48,648 bases of DNA from Gammaproteobacteria bacterium (GCA_020847075.1 JADLCS010000011.1:1-48648), one strand, 5' to 3'; counted from the first letter of the stretch, positions 1-9,055 are shown. Notes: generated by a model not told the origin, from the letters alone. Translations and numbers: made by a program.

Positions 1-127
1 CGACCGGGGCTTGAAGGGCTGCACCACCTTCCGCCCCAATCCGGTGACCGGCGCGATCCTGAGTGCGGAAGGGGAGGGCTTCGACAAGGGCTCGCACTGC
101 TGCGACCTGGAGCGGGAGGCGGATTGA
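1..127 (+). CDS. nrdJ: Adenosylcobalamin-dependent (class II) ribonucleotide reductase, C-terminal end
   Basis: Only the last 41 residues lie in the window; the gene runs in from the left edge and stops with TGA at 125-127. The tail contains KGCTTFRPNPVTG and ends with a vicinal cysteine pair in SHCCDLEREAD. This matches from memory the C-terminus of proteobacterial B12-dependent ribonucleotide reductases, whose tail cysteines re-reduce the active site in the cytoplasm. The enzyme makes dNTP precursors independently of oxygen. A B12-dependent metH in the same window fits a cobalamin-using organism. The assignment rests on a short tail, so the family is likely but not certain. Confidence 0.7.
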   Translation, partial: DRGLKGCTTFRPNPVTGAILSAEGEGFDKGSHCCDLEREAD

Positions 128-147
128 AATCGGAGTCGTTTCAGCGG

Positions 148-232
148 GTAGCCCGGATGCAGGCGCGGAGTGCCGTAATCCGGGGAGTATCTCGGGTAGT
201 TCCCGGATTCCGCTGCGCTTCATACGGGCTAC
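148..232. repeat. Imperfect inverted repeat of the GTAGCCCGGATGC type
   Basis: The left arm begins GTAGCCCGGATGCAGGCGCG and the right arm is its imperfect complement ending CGCTTCATACGGGCTAC, with CCCGGATT/AATCCGGG pairs inside. This is a dispersed REP-like element type common in gammaproteobacterial intergenic DNA. It sits between the reductase and carbonic anhydrase genes, and transcribed it would fold into a long hairpin. Confidence 0.7.
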
Positions 233-312
233 AACGTGTTATCCTCGCACGTCCGGGGCCGGCGACGGGAGGACTGCGCCTTGCCCGCCATTGACGATCA
301 GAGGTGGTGACG

Positions 313-930
313 ATGATTTCCGCACAGGAGGCCCTGCAACGGTTGCGCGACGGCAACCGGCGCTTCGTCGCCAACGTCCGTAATCCGGAGGCCTCGCAGC
401 ACCACCTGCGCCGCGTCGATCTGCTCGCGGACCAGCAGCCGTTCGCGATCATCCTCGGCTGCTCCGACTCGCGCGTCCCGGCCGAGCTGGTATTCGATCA
501 GGGTCTCGGCGATCTGTTCGTGATCCGGGTCGCCGGCAATATCGTCGCGCCCTCCCAGATCGGCAGCGTCGAGTTCGCGGCGACGAAGTTCCAGACCCGG
601 CTGGTCGTCGTGCTGGGACATACCCAGTGCGGGGCCATCCTCGCGACCCTGGACGAGCTGCGCCGGCCCGCCACGAACCAGTCGAAGAACCTGCGCTCCA
701 TCGTCGATCGTGTGCGCCCCTCGGTGGAGACGCTGCTGGCGACGGAGCTCCGTCACGACACCGACGCCCTGGTGCGTCAGGCGGTGCGCGCCAACGTGCG
801 CGCCTCGGCGGCGCACCTGCGGCACGGTTCGGAGATCATCGAGGACCTCGTCGCGCGCGAGGGGCTCGTGATCGTCGGCGCCGAATATTCCCTGGAGACC
901 GGGGAGGTCGATTTCTTCGAGGGCGTGTGA
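313..930 (+). CDS. Beta-class carbonic anhydrase
   Basis: Interconverts CO2 and bicarbonate in the cytoplasm with a zinc centre. In the 205-residue product the zinc ligands are visible as Cys50 in GCSDSR, and His103 and Cys106 in GHTQCG; the Asp52-Arg54 dyad that gates the site is also present. Length is normal for the family. The ATG at 313 is preferred because AGAGG lies about 8 bases upstream; two in-frame GTG codons at 304 and 307 overlap that site and are less likely. It stands alone, between two repeat-rich spacers. Substrate class is secure; its physiological role (carbon fixation, pH or anaplerosis) cannot be read from context. Confidence 0.92.
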   Translation: MISAQEALQRLRDGNRRFVANVRNPEASQHHLRRVDLLADQQPFAIILGCSDSRVPAELVFDQGLGDLFVIRVAGNIVAPSQIGSVEFAATKFQTRLVVVLGHTQCGAILATLDELRRPATNQSKNLRSIVDRVRPSVETLLATELRHDTDALVRQAVRANVRASAAHLRHGSEIIEDLVAREGLVIVGAEYSLETGEVDFFEGV

Positions 931-963
931 AGGGCGTAGCCGTAAGGGGATACGCGGCAGTAA

Positions 964-988
964 GGGGACAGATTTAAAATCTGTCCCC
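964..988. repeat. Perfect REP-like palindrome, GGGGACAGATTT version
   Basis: Two 12-base arms, GGGGACAGATTT and AAATCTGTCCCC, flank a single A. This is one member of the GGGGACAGA superfamily found many times in this window. It lies just after the carbonic anhydrase stop; without a T tract it is not a canonical terminator. Confidence 0.9.
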
Positions 989-1000
989 GATGTTAGTGCG

Positions 1001-1163
1001 TAGGTTGGGCTGAGCGCAGCGAAGCCCAATGTGTCGCTCCCCGAAGCGCTGGGCTTCATCCATTCCGCCCAACCGACGTAAGGGGACAGATTTATAAATC
1101 TATCTCTGGTGTCGCAACGGTCGGCTCCCGATCGTTGGACTTCATTCCATTCCGCCCAACCTA
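1001..1163. repeat. TAGGTTGGGC-type inverted repeat plus degenerate copies
   Basis: An inverted repeat at 1001-1074 pairs TAGGTTGGGCTGAGC and GAAGCCCAA with GGGCTTCAT and CCGCCCAACC. It is followed at 1082-1107 by a decayed GGGGACAGATTT unit and at about 1137-1163 by another half copy ending CCGCCCAACCTATA. The spacer 931-1200 is therefore almost entirely repeat DNA, with no gene seen. Confidence 0.8.
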
Positions 1164-1200
1164 TAGGCTACAGGCGTCGCCCGAGCGTGAGGTTTCGCGG

Positions 1201-1770
1201 CTATTTACCCTGGTCCTTCGCCACCGAGTGGCAGCGCACGCAGTTCAGCGTCGGCGGGAAGGCTACCTTGCCGTGGCAGACGCCGCAGTATTTCCCCTGC
1301 AGGATGTCGTTCATGACGAACTTGTTGGCGCCCTTCTTCTGTTCGAAGATCGCCGGATGGCAGTTGGAGCAGTCCAGCCACAGGGTGTGCGACAGGTGCG
1401 GGAAGCGGACATTGGGCATCGCGCCGGTGTTCGTGAAGACGATGTCCAGGTCCAGCGTCTGTTTCTGCGTCAGCCCCTCGATGTCCGCGCGGGGTTCGAT
1501 ATAGCCCTGCTTGATCGCCTGCACCCAGTCGACGATGCCGGCGTTGTCGCGCGGAAACCCGGTCATCGCCTCGGAGGGCGGCTGCAGCACCTCCACGGCG
1601 GGATTGTCGGGGTCGTGGATGCCGTCCTTCTCGACCGGGACGACCTCGCCCTCCGTCTGGAAGTGCCGGCCGCGCTCCTTCAGCACCGGCTCCAGCCTGT
1701 CCTGGGCGTGGCTCATGCCCGCGCCGAGCCAGAGCGACAGCACCACGATCGTCTTGATGAGCTTGACCAT
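1201..1770 (-). CDS. Triheme c-type cytochrome (c7-like), exported
   Basis: A 189-residue protein with a signal peptide (hydrophobic residues 4-19, cleavage near SHAQ) and three CxxCH haem sites: CSNCH at 134-138, CGVCH at 162-166 and CVRCH at 177-181. Histidines at 125 and 128 just before the first site are candidate distal ligands, as in bis-His multihaem cytochromes. The N-terminal 110 residues carry no haem site and are rich in acidic and proline residues. It should act as a periplasmic electron carrier. The next gene on the same strand, an alcohol dehydrogenase 87 bases upstream, has no obvious link. Its partner oxidase or reductase is not in the window. Confidence 0.85.
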   Translation of the reverse strand: MVKLIKTIVVLSLWLGAGMSHAQDRLEPVLKERGRHFQTEGEVVPVEKDGIHDPDNPAVEVLQPPSEAMTGFPRDNAGIVDWVQAIKQGYIEPRADIEGLTQKQTLDLDIVFTNTGAMPNVRFPHLSHTLWLDCSNCHPAIFEQKKGANKFVMNDILQGKYCGVCHGKVAFPPTLNCVRCHSVAKDQGK

Positions 1771-1857
1771 TGACTCGAATCTCTCGGATCTCGTTTGCGA
1801 CCGGCGCCATTATACCCGGATCGCGCGCCGCGATCCGGGCCGGCCGTCGCTCTCGCC

Positions 1858-2919
1858 TCAGGTCCCGAGCGTCGCCATGTCGATGACGAAGCGATACTTC
1901 ACGTCGCCCCTGACGGTGCGGTCGTAGGCCTCGTTCACATCCTTCATGGCGATCTTCTCGATGTCGCAGACGATGCCGTGCCGGCCGCAGAAGTCGAGCA
2001 TCTCCTGCGTCTCCGGCAGGCCGCCGATCAACGAGCCGGCCAGCGAGCGCCGGCGGAAGATGAGCGGTATGCCATTCACCCGGGTCAGCGGCTCGACCGA
2101 GCCCACCACCACCATCGTCCCGTCGCGCTTCAGCAGCTCCATGTACGGGTCGACGTCGTGACCGACCGGGATGGTGTTGAGCAGGAAGTCGAAGCCGTTC
2201 CGCGCCGCGTCCATGGCCCCGGCGTCTTTCGACAGCAGCACCTCGTCCGCGCCGAGTCTCCGGGCATCTTCGCCCTTCTGCGGGGAGGTCGTGATCATGA
2301 CTGTGCGCGCGCCCATCGCGTGGGCGAATTTCACGCCCATGTGGCCGAGCCCGCCCAGCCCGATGACGCCGACCTTCTGCCCCGGGCCGACCCCCCAGTG
2401 CCTGAGCGGAGAATAGGTGGTGATTCCGGCGCACAGCAGCGGCGCGGCCGCGGCGGGGTCGAGGTTGTCCGGGATGCGCAGCACGAAGCGCTCGTCGACC
2501 GTGATCTTGTCCGAGTAGCCGCCCAGGGTGAATCTGTGCGGCGTGCCGCCGATCCTGTCCTCGTTGCCGTAGGTCCCCGTGAAGCCGTTGTCGCAGTATT
2601 GTTCCAGCCCGGCCTCGCAGGAGGGGCACCGGCGGCAACTGTCCACCAGACAGCCGACGCCGACCAGGTCGCCGGGCCGGAAGCGGGCGACCTTGCCGCC
2701 GACGGCGGCCACGCGCCCGACGATCTCGTGCCCGGGCACGAACGGGTAATGGGTCCAGCCCCATTCGTTGCGGGCGGAGTGGATGTCGGAATGGCAGATG
2801 CCGCAATAGAGGATGTCGATCACCACATCCTCGGGGCGTGGATCGCGGCGCTCCAGGCCGAAGGGGGCGAGCCTGCCGCTCGCAGAGTGGGTGGCGTATC
2901 CCTGGGTTTGCAGTGTCAT
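1858..2919 (-). CDS. Zinc-dependent NAD(P) alcohol dehydrogenase, cinnamyl-alcohol-dehydrogenase type
   Basis: Medium-chain dehydrogenase of 353 residues that reversibly oxidises alcohols to aldehydes. Visible features are the catalytic zinc region YCGICHSD (Cys42) and GHE (His64-Glu65), the structural-zinc cysteines 95, 98, 101 and 109, and the Rossmann signature GLGGLGHMG. A Thr-Thr-Ser stretch after the second Rossmann strand rather than an acidic residue suggests NADP, as in YahK/CAD-type aldehyde reductases. Length is normal. The start has a REP-like hairpin directly upstream (2932-2992), so its promoter must lie in or beyond that repeat. Substrate unknown; general aldehyde reduction is the safest inference. 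Confidence 0.9.
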   Translation of the reverse strand: MTLQTQGYATHSASGRLAPFGLERRDPRPEDVVIDILYCGICHSDIHSARNEWGWTHYPFVPGHEIVGRVAAVGGKVARFRPGDLVGVGCLVDSCRRCPSCEAGLEQYCDNGFTGTYGNEDRIGGTPHRFTLGGYSDKITVDERFVLRIPDNLDPAAAAPLLCAGITTYSPLRHWGVGPGQKVGVIGLGGLGHMGVKFAHAMGARTVMITTSPQKGEDARRLGADEVLLSKDAGAMDAARNGFDFLLNTIPVGHDVDPYMELLKRDGTMVVVGSVEPLTRVNGIPLIFRRRSLAGSLIGGLPETQEMLDFCGRHGIVCDIEKIAMKDVNEAYDRTVRGDVKYRFVIDMATLGT

Positions 2920-2931
2920 GTGGGCCTCCGA

Positions 2932-2992
2932 AAACCGGGGACAGACCCCGATTATTTGATCCGGTTATTTAATCGGGGTCTGTCCCCGGTTT
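2932..2992. repeat. Long perfect inverted repeat, GGGGACAGACCCC version
   Basis: Two 23-base arms (2932-2954 and 2970-2992) are exact complements around a 15-base loop. The arm begins AAACCGGGGACAGACCCCG. It has the GGGGACAGA core of the family but a different second half from the copies at 964 and 21177. It sits in the spacer between the alcohol dehydrogenase start and the M23 peptidase stop, both genes reading leftward. Confidence 0.92.
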
Positions 2993-2997
2993 ACGAT

Positions 2998-3930
2998 CTA
3001 TTTCGATGCCTGCGGCACGGGTAGGTTCAGCAGCAGCGCCGGGTCGACGCGCGCGCCGTTGAGGCTGACGCCCCAGTGCAGATGAGGACCGGTGGCGCGC
3101 CCGGTCTGGCCGACCTTGCCGAGCAGGTCGCCGCGCTTCACCGCCTGACCCGCCCGGACGTCGATCTCGCTCAGGTGGCAGTAGAGGGTGATCAGGCCCT
3201 GGCCGTGGTCGAGAAAGACGCTGTTGCCATTGAAGAAGTAGTCCCCGGTATCGGCCACGATGCCGTCGGCGGGCGCATGGACCGGGGTGCCGGCCGGTGC
3301 CGCGAGATCGAGTCCGCTGTGAGGTTTGCGCGGCAAGCCATTGAATATTCTTTTGAACCCGAAAGGACTGCTCTGTACGCCGGGTACCGGTAGGTCGAAG
3401 GCGGGCAGGTCCGGCGGGCCGTCCTGCCAGCGGGCATAGATCGCGTTCATGTGCGCGGTCTCGGCCTGGATGCGTTTGAGGTCCTCCGCCAGAGGTTCGA
3501 CCTTGCGCCGGTCCGGGATGGTGAGGCTCTGGGTGGGGTATTCCTTGCCTTGCACGGTAAAGGCGAGGGTATTCGCCCGGTCGTCCGGACGACCGAGATA
3601 GAGCCACTGCTTGCCTACGGTGGTATCCAGCGAGAGACCGACGACCGCGACCCAGTCCGCCCCGTCCCGCGCCACCAGCACGCGGCGGCCGGCGTAATAG
3701 GCGCGTGGGGGTTCGGCCGATGTCGCCGGCAGCGGAATGAAGGCGATGCCGCCGGGCACCGGCGCAGTGGCGGGGAGTTCGCGGGCGTGCGCGGTGGCGG
3801 CGGTGAGCAGGCAGAGCAGGAGAAGTAGCGGCAGTAAACCGGGGACAGATTGTGAAATCTGTCCCCTACCGGTGCAGGGGACGGATTTCAAATCCGTCCC
3901 CGCCTCAAGTGATGTGATGCTATTCCACAC
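2998..3930 (-). CDS. M23-family metallopeptidase (LytM/NlpD type) with repeat-derived N-terminus
   Basis: The C-terminal domain is a peptidoglycan endopeptidase or amidase activator of the lysostaphin/LytM type. With Met1 at 3930, zinc ligands are His204 and Asp208 (HSGLD) and His285 in GPHLHWG, with His252 and His283 as catalytic histidines, so it looks enzymatically competent. A hydrophobic export segment lies at residues 32-48, ending TAHA. Residues 11-30 (GTDLKSVP...QSVP) are translated from two REP-like palindromes (3841-3901). No ATG, GTG or TTG lies between those repeats and the hydrophobic segment. The ATG at 3930 has GAGAGGG upstream; an in-frame TTG lies inside the repeat. The gene ends 5 bases after the 2932-2992 repeat. 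Confidence 0.8.
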   Translation of the reverse strand: MWNSITSLEAGTDLKSVPCTGRGQISQSVPGLLPLLLLLCLLTAATAHARELPATAPVPGGIAFIPLPATSAEPPRAYYAGRRVLVARDGADWVAVVGLSLDTTVGKQWLYLGRPDDRANTLAFTVQGKEYPTQSLTIPDRRKVEPLAEDLKRIQAETAHMNAIYARWQDGPPDLPAFDLPVPGVQSSPFGFKRIFNGLPRKPHSGLDLAAPAGTPVHAPADGIVADTGDYFFNGNSVFLDHGQGLITLYCHLSEIDVRAGQAVKRGDLLGKVGQTGRATGPHLHWGVSLNGARVDPALLLNLPVPQASK

Positions 3931-3979
3931 ATCCCGATCCCTCTCTCTGCAGGAGGGGACAGATTTAAAAATCTGCCCC
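3841..3979. repeat. Cluster of three GGGGACAGA/GGGGACGGA palindromes
   Basis: Three units: 3841-3866 (arms GGGGACAGATT/AATCTGTCCCC), 3877-3901 (perfect arms GGGGACGGATTT/AAATCCGTCCCC around one C) and 3955-3979 (GGGGACAGATTT/AAATCTGCCCC, one mismatch). A further half unit, AAATCCGTCCCC, lies at 3992-4003. The A-to-G change in the second unit is matched on both arms, so the palindrome was kept while its sequence changed. The first two units lie within the reading frame of the M23 peptidase. Confidence 0.9.
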
Positions 3980-4016
3980 CGTGTTAATCGCCAAATCCGT
4001 CCCCTCTTTGCTGGTA

Positions 4017-5393
4017 CTACTCATCCCGCGCCTCCTTCACGTCGCACACCAGCCGGCCGCGGGCGAGGCGCGCCTCGACGGTGTCGCCGGGCTTGACTGT
4101 GCGCGCATCGCGCACGACGCGGCCGTCGGGCCGGCGCACGATGGCGTAGCCGCGCCCGAGCGTCGCCAGCGGGCTCACGGCGTCGAGCGCGCGACCGAGT
4201 CCGGCGACATGATCGCTATGGCGCTCGAGCCGGCGCTGCATCAGTTGGCGCAGGCGCTGGTCGAGCCGCGCGCAGAGTTCCCGCGTGCGTTCGATCCGGT
4301 GCAGTGGCGTATGGCGCAGCAGCCGCGCGAGGCCGTGGTCCAGCAGCAGGGCCCGGCGCCGGCCCCCGGCCCGCAGGCCGCGCAGCAGCCGCTGTTCGAG
4401 TTCATCCAGGCGCTGGGCCTGTTGGCGCAGACGCTGGCCCGGGTGCTGTTGCCGCAGGCGGCGCGCCAGCCACTGCAGGCGTTCGGCGCGGCGGGCGAGG
4501 TCTCCGCGCGCGAGCCCGGCGAGACGCTCGCCGAGGTATTCCAGCCGGCGCCGCCAGTCGGCGCCATCCGGGCTGACGTGTTCCGCCGCGCCGGAAGGCG
4601 TGGGCGCGCGCAGGTCGGCGGCGAAGTCCGCGATGGTGACGTCGACTTCGTGGCCGATGCCGGTGACGATCGGAATATCGCAATCGGCGATCGCCCGCGC
4701 GACGATCTCTTCATTGAAGGCCCACAGATCCTCCAGCGAGCCGCCGCCGCGGCACAGGATCAGCACGTCGCACTCGGCGCGCGCCGAGGCGAGGCGGATC
4801 ATGCGCGCGATCTCGGGCGCCGCCGCCTTGCCCTGTACCGGCACCGGGTAGACCAGCACCGGGATGGCGGGGAAGCGCCGCCTGAGCACGGTGAGCACGT
4901 CGTGGATCGCCGCGCCCGTGGGCGAGGTGATCACGCCGATGCGGCGCGGCAGGTCCGGGAGGGGCTTCTTGCGCGCCGCGTCGAACAGGCCCTCCGCGAG
5001 CAGACGCTGCTTCAACTGCTCGAAGGCGCGGCGCAGGGCACCGTCGCCGGCCTCCTCCAGGGATTCGACGATGAGCTGATAATCGCCGCGCGCCTCGTAC
5101 AGGCTGACGCGGGCGCGCGCCAGCACCTGCATGCCGTCGGCGGGGCGGAAGCGGACGAGCTGGTTGCGGTTACGGAACATGGCGCAGCGCACCTGCGCCT
5201 GCGCGTCCTTGAGCGAGAAATAGAGATGGCCGGAGGAGGGGCGGGCGAGGTTGGAGAGCTCGCCCTCCACCCACAACAGGGGCAGGCCCGTCTCCAGCAG
5301 CTCGCGCGCCTCGCGGTTCAGGCGCGAGACCGTGTAGATGTCGCGTCCCGGCGGCGTGTCCCCCGGCCGCCCGGATCCTTCGTCCATTTCCAT
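4017..5393 (-). CDS. xseA: Exodeoxyribonuclease VII large subunit
   Basis: Catalytic subunit of exonuclease VII, which degrades single-stranded DNA from both ends together with the small XseB subunit. The 458-residue product has the N-terminal OB fold (about residues 20-115, with VEGELSNLARPSSGHLYFSLKD), the nuclease core (RIGVITSPTGAAIHDVL, CRGGGSLEDLW, GIGHEVDVTIADFAADLRAPTPS) and a long Arg/Gln/Leu-rich coiled-coil tail ending with GRGYAIVR. Length is typical. It is divergent from guaB, an arrangement seen in many gammaproteobacteria; the two share the 123-base spacer. xseB is not in the window. Confidence 0.96.
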   Translation of the reverse strand: MEMDEGSGRPGDTPPGRDIYTVSRLNREARELLETGLPLLWVEGELSNLARPSSGHLYFSLKDAQAQVRCAMFRNRNQLVRFRPADGMQVLARARVSLYEARGDYQLIVESLEEAGDGALRRAFEQLKQRLLAEGLFDAARKKPLPDLPRRIGVITSPTGAAIHDVLTVLRRRFPAIPVLVYPVPVQGKAAAPEIARMIRLASARAECDVLILCRGGGSLEDLWAFNEEIVARAIADCDIPIVTGIGHEVDVTIADFAADLRAPTPSGAAEHVSPDGADWRRRLEYLGERLAGLARGDLARRAERLQWLARRLRQQHPGQRLRQQAQRLDELEQRLLRGLRAGGRRRALLLDHGLARLLRHTPLHRIERTRELCARLDQRLRQLMQRRLERHSDHVAGLGRALDAVSPLATLGRGYAIVRRPDGRVVRDARTVKPGDTVEARLARGRLVCDVKEARDE

Positions 5394-5455
5394 AGGGCGC
5401 CATGATACCCCAGCCCGCGCAGAAAAAACGCTTCCGGACTAAGGATTTGTCGCGG

Positions 5456-5484
5456 TTTACCCAGCCCCTCCGGATCTTTATAAT
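5456..5484 (+). promoter_or_regulatory. Predicted sigma-70 promoter of guaB
   Basis: A perfect -10 box TATAAT at 5479-5484 is preceded, after a 17-base spacer, by TTTACC at 5456-5461, a 4/6 match to TTGACA. The guaB start codon lies 32 bases beyond the -10 box, so the leader would be short. Predicted from consensus and position only. Confidence 0.65.
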
Positions 5485-5516
5485 AGACGGAATTTTTCTC
5501 CGGCAGGCGGAAGCTT

Positions 5517-6977
5517 ATGAAGATCCTGGAAGATGCGCTCACGTTCGACGATGTCCTGCTCCTCCCCGACCACTCGACGGTACTGCCGCGCGAGGTCAAT
5601 CTGCGCACGCGGCTGACGCGGACGATCACCCTCAACATCCCGCTGATCTCCTCCGCCATGGATACGGTCACCGAGGCGCGGCTCGCCATCGCGCTGGCCC
5701 AGGAGGGCGGCATCGGCATCGTGCACAAGAACATGCCGGCCGAGCAGCAGGCGGCGCAGGTGCGCATGGTGAAGAAATTCGAGAGCGGCGTCATCAAGGA
5801 CCCGATCACCGTTTCGCCCGACACCAGCGTGCGCGACGTGCTCAAGATCACGCGCGAGAATCAGATCTCCGGCGTGCCGGTGGTGCGCGGCGAGGATCTG
5901 GTCGGCATCGTGACGCGGCGCGACCTGCGTTTCGAGAACAAACTCGACCAGCCGGTCTCCTCCATCATGACGCCGAAGGAACGCCTGGTGACGGTGAAGG
6001 AGGGCGCCGAGCGCGACGAGATCATCAATCTGCTGCACAAGCACCGCATCGAGAAGGTGCTGGTGGTGAACGACAGGTTCCACCTGCGCGGCATGATCAC
6101 CGTGAAGGACATCCAGAAGGCGAAGGACTTTCCCAACGCCTGCAAGGACGACCACGGCCGCCTGCGCGTGGGCGCCGCCGTCGGCACCACCAACGACGAC
6201 CGTGCCGAGGCGCTGGTCGCCGCCGGCGTCGATGTGATCGTGGTGGACACGGCCCACGGCCATTCGCAGAAGGTGCTCGATACCGTGCGCGCGATCAAGA
6301 AACGCTATCCCGACCTGCAGATCATCGGCGGCAACATCGGCACCGCCGAGGCGGCGCGCGCGCTGTACGAGGCGGGCGCCGACGCGGTCAAGGTCGGCAT
6401 CGGCCCGGGTTCGATCTGCACCACCCGCATCGTGACCGGCGTGGGCGTGCCGCAGGTGAGCGCCATCGCCAACGTCGCCAACGCGTTGCGCGGCACCGAC
6501 GTCCCGCTGATCGGCGACGGCGGCATCCGCTATTCGGGCGATCTTGCCAAGGCCATCGCCGCCGGCGCGCACTGCGTCATGATCGGCAGCATGTTCGCCG
6601 GCACCGAGGAATCGCCGGGCGAGGTCGAGCTGTACCAGGGCCGTTCGTACAAGTCCTATCGCGGCATGGGTTCGCTCGGCGCCATGGCCGAGGCCTACGG
6701 CTCCTCCGACCGCTATTTCCAGGACGCCGAATCCGCGGTGGAGAAGCTGGTGCCCGAGGGCATCGAGGGCCGCGTGCCGTACAAGGGATCGGTGATCGCG
6801 ATCCTGCACCAGATGATCGGCGGCCTGCGCGCGAGCATGGGCTATACCGGCTGCCACACCATCGACGACATGCGCAGCAAGCCGCGCTTCGTGCGCGTCA
6901 CCACCGCCGGCATGCGCGAGAGCCACGTGCACGACGTCAGCATCACCAAAGAGGCGCCGAATTACCGCATCGACTGA
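5517..6977 (+). CDS. guaB: IMP dehydrogenase
   Basis: Oxidises IMP to XMP with NAD, the committed step to guanine nucleotides. The 486-residue product has the TIM-barrel core split by two CBS domains (about residues 90-205). The active-site loop GPGSICTTR carries the catalytic cysteine at residue 301, and the flap contains [19 protein letters not shown] precedes the ATG. It lies upstream of guaA on the same strand, the usual guaBA order, but the 314-base spacer is filled with repeat DNA, so co-transcription is possible rather than assured. Start and length are normal for the family. Confidence 0.97.
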   Translation: MKILEDALTFDDVLLLPDHSTVLPREVNLRTRLTRTITLNIPLISSAMDTVTEARLAIALAQEGGIGIVHKNMPAEQQAAQVRMVKKFESGVIKDPITVSPDTSVRDVLKITRENQISGVPVVRGEDLVGIVTRRDLRFENKLDQPVSSIMTPKERLVTVKEGAERDEIINLLHKHRIEKVLVVNDRFHLRGMITVKDIQKAKDFPNACKDDHGRLRVGAAVGTTNDDRAEALVAAGVDVIVVDTAHGHSQKVLDTVRAIKKRYPDLQIIGGNIGTAEAARALYEAGADAVKVGIGPGSICTTRIVTGVGVPQVSAIANVANALRGTDVPLIGDGGIRYSGDLAKAIAAGAHCVMIGSMFAGTEESPGEVELYQGRSYKSYRGMGSLGAMAEAYGSSDRYFQDAESAVEKLVPEGIEGRVPYKGSVIAILHQMIGGLRASMGYTGCHTIDDMRSKPRFVRVTTAGMRESHVHDVSITKEAPNYRID

Positions 6978-6986
6978 AATGCAGGA

Positions 6987-7169
6987 CTAAGGACTGAGTA
7001 AAAGAAATATAGAGCCTTTGTAGGTTGGGCTGAGCGACGCGAAGCCCAACAGGATGTAAACCAGTCGTCATTTGTTGGGCTTTACTCCGTTCAGCCCAAC
7101 CTGCGGCTAAGGACTGAGTAAAAGAAAACAGAGCCTTTGTAGGTTGGGCTGAGCAGCGCGAAGCCCAAC
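6987..7169. repeat. Duplicated 64-bp block with TAGGTTGGGC inverted repeats
   Basis: A block beginning CTAAGGACTGAGTAAAAGAA and running through TAGGTTGGGCTGAGC to GAAGCCCAAC occurs at 6987-7050 and again, with few changes, at 7107-7169. Between them a reverse half (TTGGGCTTTACTCCGTTCAG and CCCAACC) completes an inverted repeat with the first copy. These repeats occupy most of the 314-base guaB-guaA spacer (6978-7291); the last 120 bases hold no other feature I recognise. Confidence 0.85.
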
Positions 7170-7291
7170 GAGAATAAACCGTGCCGTTATTCGTACGGCC
7201 GGGCTGTGAGTAACCGCAGATTGGGCATGGTGCATCGAGACTCGCCCAAGGAATTCAGAGCCATCATCGCAACCTTAAAGAACCGACCGCC

Positions 7292-8881
7292 TTGGCCACC
7301 GCATCCCACCCGAACATCCACGCCGATCGCATCCTGATCCTCGACTTCGGCTCGCAGTACACCCAGCTCATCGCGCGCCGCGTGCGCGAGGCCAAGGTCT
7401 ACTGCGAGCTCCATCCGTGGGACATGGACCCGGCGGCGATCCGCGCCTTCAATCCCAAGGGCATCATCCTCTCCGGCGGGCCGGACAGCGTCACCGCGAC
7501 CGACACCGGCCGCGCCTCGCAGGCCGTGTTCGAGCTCGGCGTGCCGGTGCTCGGCATCTGCTACGGCATGCAGACCATGGCCGCGCAGCTCGGCGGCCGG
7601 GTGGAGAGCGCGCGGCACCGCGAGTACGGCTACGCCCAGGTGCGCGCACGCGGCCACACGCAGTTGCTGCGCGAGATCGAGGACCACGCCACGCCCGAGG
7701 GCTACGGCATGCTCGACGTGTGGATGAGCCACGGCGACCGCGTCATCGACCTGCCGCCCGGGTTCAAGCTGATGGCGAGCACCGATAACGCGCCCATCGC
7801 CGGCATGGCGGACGAGGCGCGCCGCTATTACGGCGTGCAGTTCCACCCCGAGGTCACGCACACGCGCCAGGGCCAGCGCATCCTCGAGCGCTTTATCCAC
7901 GAGATCTGCGGCTGCGCCGCGCTGTGGACCGCCGGCAACATCATCGACGACCTGATCGCCCAGGTGCGCGAACAGGTCGGGCGCGACCACGTCATCCTGG
8001 GCCTCTCCGGCGGTGTCGATTCCTCCGTGGTCGCCGCGCTGCTGCACCACGCCGTCGGCGACCAGCTCACCTGCATCTTCGTCGACAACGGCCTGCTACG
8101 CCTGAACGAGGGCGACCAGGTCATGGCGGTGTTCGCCCAGCACATGGGCGTGAAGGTGATCCGCGTCGACGCCGAATCGCGTTTTCTGGGCGCGCTCGCG
8201 GGGCTCAGCGACCCCGAGGACAAGCGCAAGGCCATCGGCCGCACCTTCATCGAAGTCTTCGAGGACGAGGCGGGCAAGCTCAGGAACGCGCGCTGGCTGG
8301 CGCAGGGGACGATCTATCCCGACGTCATCGAATCCGCCGGCGCCAAGACCGGCAAGGCCGCGGTGATCAAGTCGCACCACAACGTCGGCGGCCTGCCCGA
8401 GGACATGAAGCTCGGCCTGGTCGAGCCGCTGCGCGAGCTGTTCAAGGACGAGGTGCGCCGCATCGGCGTCGAGCTCGGCCTGCCTTCCGACATGGTCTAC
8501 CGCCACCCCTTTCCCGGCCCCGGCCTCGGCGTGCGCATCCTTGGCGAGGTGCACAAGGCCTACGCCGATATATTGCGCCAGGCCGACGCCATCTATATCG
8601 AAGAGCTACGCAACAGCGGCTGGTACGACAAGGTCAGCCAGGCCTTCGCCGTCTTCCTCCCCGTCAAATCCGTCGGCGTCATGGGCGACGAACGCCGCTA
8701 CGACTATGTCGTCGCGCTGCGCGCCGTCGAGACCATCGACTTCATGACTGCGCGCTGGGCGCACCTCCCCTACGAACTCCTGGAACACGTCTCCAACCGC
8801 ATCATCAACGAAGTACGCGGCATCTCGCGCGTGACCTACGACGTCTCGAGTAAGCCGCCGGCGACGATCGAGTGGGAGTAG
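7292..8881 (+). CDS. guaA: GMP synthase (glutamine-hydrolysing)
   Basis: Amidates XMP to GMP using glutamine and ATP. The N-terminal class I glutamine amidotransferase domain (about residues 10-205) has the nucleophile Cys90 in GICYGMQ and the HPEVT motif. The ATP-pyrophosphatase domain has the P-loop LSGGVDSSV. The C-terminal dimerisation domain ends KPPATIEWE, the conserved family end, so the 529-residue product is intact. The start is probably the TTG at 7292, since no ATG or GTG lies just before the conserved [13 protein letters not shown]; the site before it is weak (AAAGAA). Its 3' end is the left boundary of the island described below. Confidence 0.96.
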   Translation: MATASHPNIHADRILILDFGSQYTQLIARRVREAKVYCELHPWDMDPAAIRAFNPKGIILSGGPDSVTATDTGRASQAVFELGVPVLGICYGMQTMAAQLGGRVESARHREYGYAQVRARGHTQLLREIEDHATPEGYGMLDVWMSHGDRVIDLPPGFKLMASTDNAPIAGMADEARRYYGVQFHPEVTHTRQGQRILERFIHEICGCAALWTAGNIIDDLIAQVREQVGRDHVILGLSGGVDSSVVAALLHHAVGDQLTCIFVDNGLLRLNEGDQVMAVFAQHMGVKVIRVDAESRFLGALAGLSDPEDKRKAIGRTFIEVFEDEAGKLRNARWLAQGTIYPDVIESAGAKTGKAAVIKSHHNVGGLPEDMKLGLVEPLRELFKDEVRRIGVELGLPSDMVYRHPFPGPGLGVRILGEVHKAYADILRQADAIYIEELRNSGWYDKVSQAFAVFLPVKSVGVMGDERRYDYVVALRAVETIDFMTARWAHLPYELLEHVSNRIINEVRGISRVTYDVSSKPPATIEWE

Positions 8882-9055
8882 GGCTGCATGATGAACGGTT
8901 GTTTTCAATGGATACTATTATCGACAGTCGATTGACTGTATGAAAATACCGTATCTCAATGATGTGAATCACGCCTCGTAGCATTACCGCATTGAGTGTC
9001 AACCGGGGGTGGAAGATACAACCCCTGAAGAAAAAAGAGGGTAATGTGTGAAATA

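Noticed and set aside
1205-2806. 533-residue minus-strand frame over the alcohol dehydrogenase and cytochrome genes
   Set aside because: Arg-rich low-complexity translation in the wrong frame relative to two well-supported genes.
3955-4003. Rho-independent terminator between the M23 gene and xseA
   Set aside because: The stem is part of the repeat family and no T tract follows in the direction of xseA transcription.
6987-7169. CRISPR-like array
   Set aside because: Only two copies of a block with no regular spacers and no cas genes; the unit is a dispersed hairpin repeat.
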